From Bacillota bacterium (GTDB lineage Bacteria; Bacillota; Clostridia; Clostridiales; Clostridiaceae), in contig JAFADP010000107.1 of NCBI GenBank assembly GCA_023424785.1, positions 1 through 16,174 of the forward strand: a stretch of 16,174 nt of DNA, given 5' to 3'. The position numbers were made by a program, and so were the translations under genes. Below the pieces are notes generated by a model, which was not told the origin of the DNA, did no database searches, and was given only the letters and a program-made list of their open reading frames with translations. Positions within the stretch are counted from its first letter, which is position 1; every line of letters begins with the position of its first letter. Shown in pieces: positions 14,868-16,174 of this stretch.

Positions 14868-16174
14868 CTATTCTGAAACATTTATGAATTTAAATTTTTT
14901 TACATCAAATAATCCTTTATCAGTAACTCTTAAATCCGGTATTACTGGTAATGATAAAAATGATAGTGTTAGAAATGGATTATAATTTATATCTGGTGAT
15001 ATATCTTTCATTGCTTTATGAATAACATCTAAATCTACTTTTACTTCTTCAAAACTTCTGTTAGTCATAAGACCACCTATTTCAAGCTTAACAGATCCAA
15101 TAACTTTCCCATCTTTAACAACAACTATTCCTCCACACATACTTTTTAATTCATTAGCTGCAACCAATAAATCTCTATCATTAATACCTGCAAGTATTAT
15201 ATTATGTGAATCATGTGCAATAGTAGTTCCTATTGCTCCATTTTTAATTTTAAGTCCTTTTAATACACCAAGTCCAATATTTCCTGATTTTTTATGTCTT
15301 TCTACAACAACAACCTTTAATAGATCCTCTTCTGGTGATGCCTTAAAATACTTATTTTCACCAATACTTTCTGATATATTATTATTAATCTTTACCTTTA
15401 TATGATTAGTTTCAAGCTTATTGGGAATAATCTCAATAACATTTATTATCTCTTTATTAGTAATATTAATTCTAAAACTCTCTTTATTAATATCTTTAAA
15501 GTTAACTGTATTAATTATTTTGTTATCTTTCTTATTAGTAATACTACTATAACAAACAAGTTCTCCATTTTCTACTACAAGCTCTCCACTTTTATATACA
15601 CTATTTATTTTGAATGTTTTTAAATCATCTAATATAATGAAATCCGCCTTATACCCTGGAGCTATAGCACCTTTATCTTTTAAATTATATACTAATGATG
15701 TATTAATAGTAGCCATCCTAATTGCCATCTCAGGTTTTAATCCATATTCTATACATCTTCTTATTGAATAGTTTATAGAACCACTCTCATTTATATCATC
15801 AATATGCTTATCATCTGTGCAAAGACAAAATCTGCTTATATTACTTTCATTTACTGCTGGTAATATACTCATTAAGTTTTTAGCTGCTGTACCTTCTCTA
15901 ATTAAAACATACATACCTCTTCTTATTCTATCAATAGCACTTGACCAATTAATACATTCATGATCTGTTGAGACTCTAGCTACTCTATATGAATTTATCA
16001 TATCAGAAGAAAATCCTGCTCCATGGCCATCTATAACTGTATTATTATCAATTGCATCATATATTTTATCAATCATTGATTCTTCACAATTAAATAATGA
16101 TTCATAATCCATTACTTCTGCAAGTCCTAATACTCTTTTCTCATTATAAAAATTTCTTAAATTACTAGCTAATA
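14868..16174 (-). CDS. ade: Adenine deaminase, 5' end cut by window edge
   Basis: Hydrolyses adenine to hypoxanthine and ammonia in purine salvage. The frame is open through the right edge (first full codon at 16172), so 434 C-terminal residues are visible of a family usually near 570-600. An ATG at 16112 is internal, since the residues before it (RVLGLAEV) already match the family. In the visible part, metal-site motifs are DGHGAGF (48-54), VSTDHE (67-72) and LCTDD (117-121). The amidohydrolase tail has GAIAPGYKADFIIL. The Ade-specific C-terminal domain carries TTIAHDSHNIILAGIND and CGGIVVVKDGKVIGS. adeC would be an equally good symbol. Confidence 0.94.
   Translation of the reverse strand, partial: LASNLRNFYNEKRVLGLAEVMDYESLFNCEESMIDKIYDAIDNNTVIDGHGAGFSSDMINSYRVARVSTDHECINWSSAIDRIRRGMYVLIREGTAAKNLMSILPAVNESNISRFCLCTDDKHIDDINESGSINYSIRRCIEYGLKPEMAIRMATINTSLVYNLKDKGAIAPGYKADFIILDDLKTFKINSVYKSGELVVENGELVCYSSITNKKDNKIINTVNFKDINKESFRINITNKEIINVIEIIPNKLETNHIKVKINNNISESIGENKYFKASPEEDLLKVVVVERHKKSGNIGLGVLKGLKIKNGAIGTTIAHDSHNIILAGINDRDLLVAANELKSMCGGIVVVKDGKVIGSVKLEIGGLMTNRSFEEVKVDLDVIHKAMKDISPDINYNPFLTLSFLSLPVIPDLRVTDKGLFDVKKFKFINVSE

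Noticed and set aside
1..16174. Search by eye for defence systems, toxin-antitoxin pairs, IS elements, CRISPR repeats, integrases or tRNA-linked insertion sites
   Set aside because: None seen. The genes are core metabolism with even composition and normal operon spacing, so no novel accessory system is claimed.

Overview
The window looks like a chromosomal segment of a low-GC, butyrate-forming Clostridium (Clostridium sensu stricto or a close relative). The reasons are very AT-rich DNA with A/T-ending codons, strong GGAGG/AAGGGGG ribosome binding sites, a T-box leader, a ptb-buk butyrate pair, and proteins of typical clostridial type. The species cannot be fixed from this sequence. Fourteen genes are visible, thirteen on the minus strand and one on the plus strand. 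No mobile element, CRISPR array, tRNA, rRNA or prophage gene was seen.

Left half (1-8660): one long minus-strand branched-chain amino acid operon, read from right to left: promoter, T-box leader with terminator, ilvN, cimA, leuC, leuD, leuB, ilvD, ilvB (ilvB runs off the left edge). The first-step enzyme is of the citramalate synthase type rather than 2-isopropylmalate synthase. CimA makes citramalate from pyruvate and acetyl-CoA. LeuCD and LeuB turn it into 2-oxobutyrate. IlvBN and IlvD then carry the carbon on to the isoleucine precursor. The T-box specifier codon reads ATC (Ile), which fits an operon built around isoleucine made from pyruvate. IlvC, LeuA and a branched-chain aminotransferase are not in the window.

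Middle (8660-11060): a divergent small membrane-protein gene of the DUF1294 type with its own promoter. It converges on glmM (phosphoglucosamine mutase, cell-wall precursor supply) across a shared terminator. Upstream of glmM is a YerC/TrpR-like DNA-binding protein gene. A 12-bp-arm perfect palindrome covers the glmM promoter -10 and predicted start site.

Right (11060-16174): ptb-buk, the butyryl-CoA to butyrate ATP-yielding pair, ends at a strong terminator. Further upstream are an uncharacterised FAD-dependent dehydrogenase (COG2509-like) and the 3' three-quarters or so of an adenine deaminase gene that enters from the right edge. A near-perfect CodY-box sequence is embedded in the terminator of the FAD gene, just upstream of ptb.

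Most of this is core metabolism. The points worth a second look are regulatory: the unusual T-box leader (UGGC bulge, long gap to the terminator), the glmM palindrome, the CodY-like box upstream of ptb, and the hairpin that separates ilvB from the rest of the operon.
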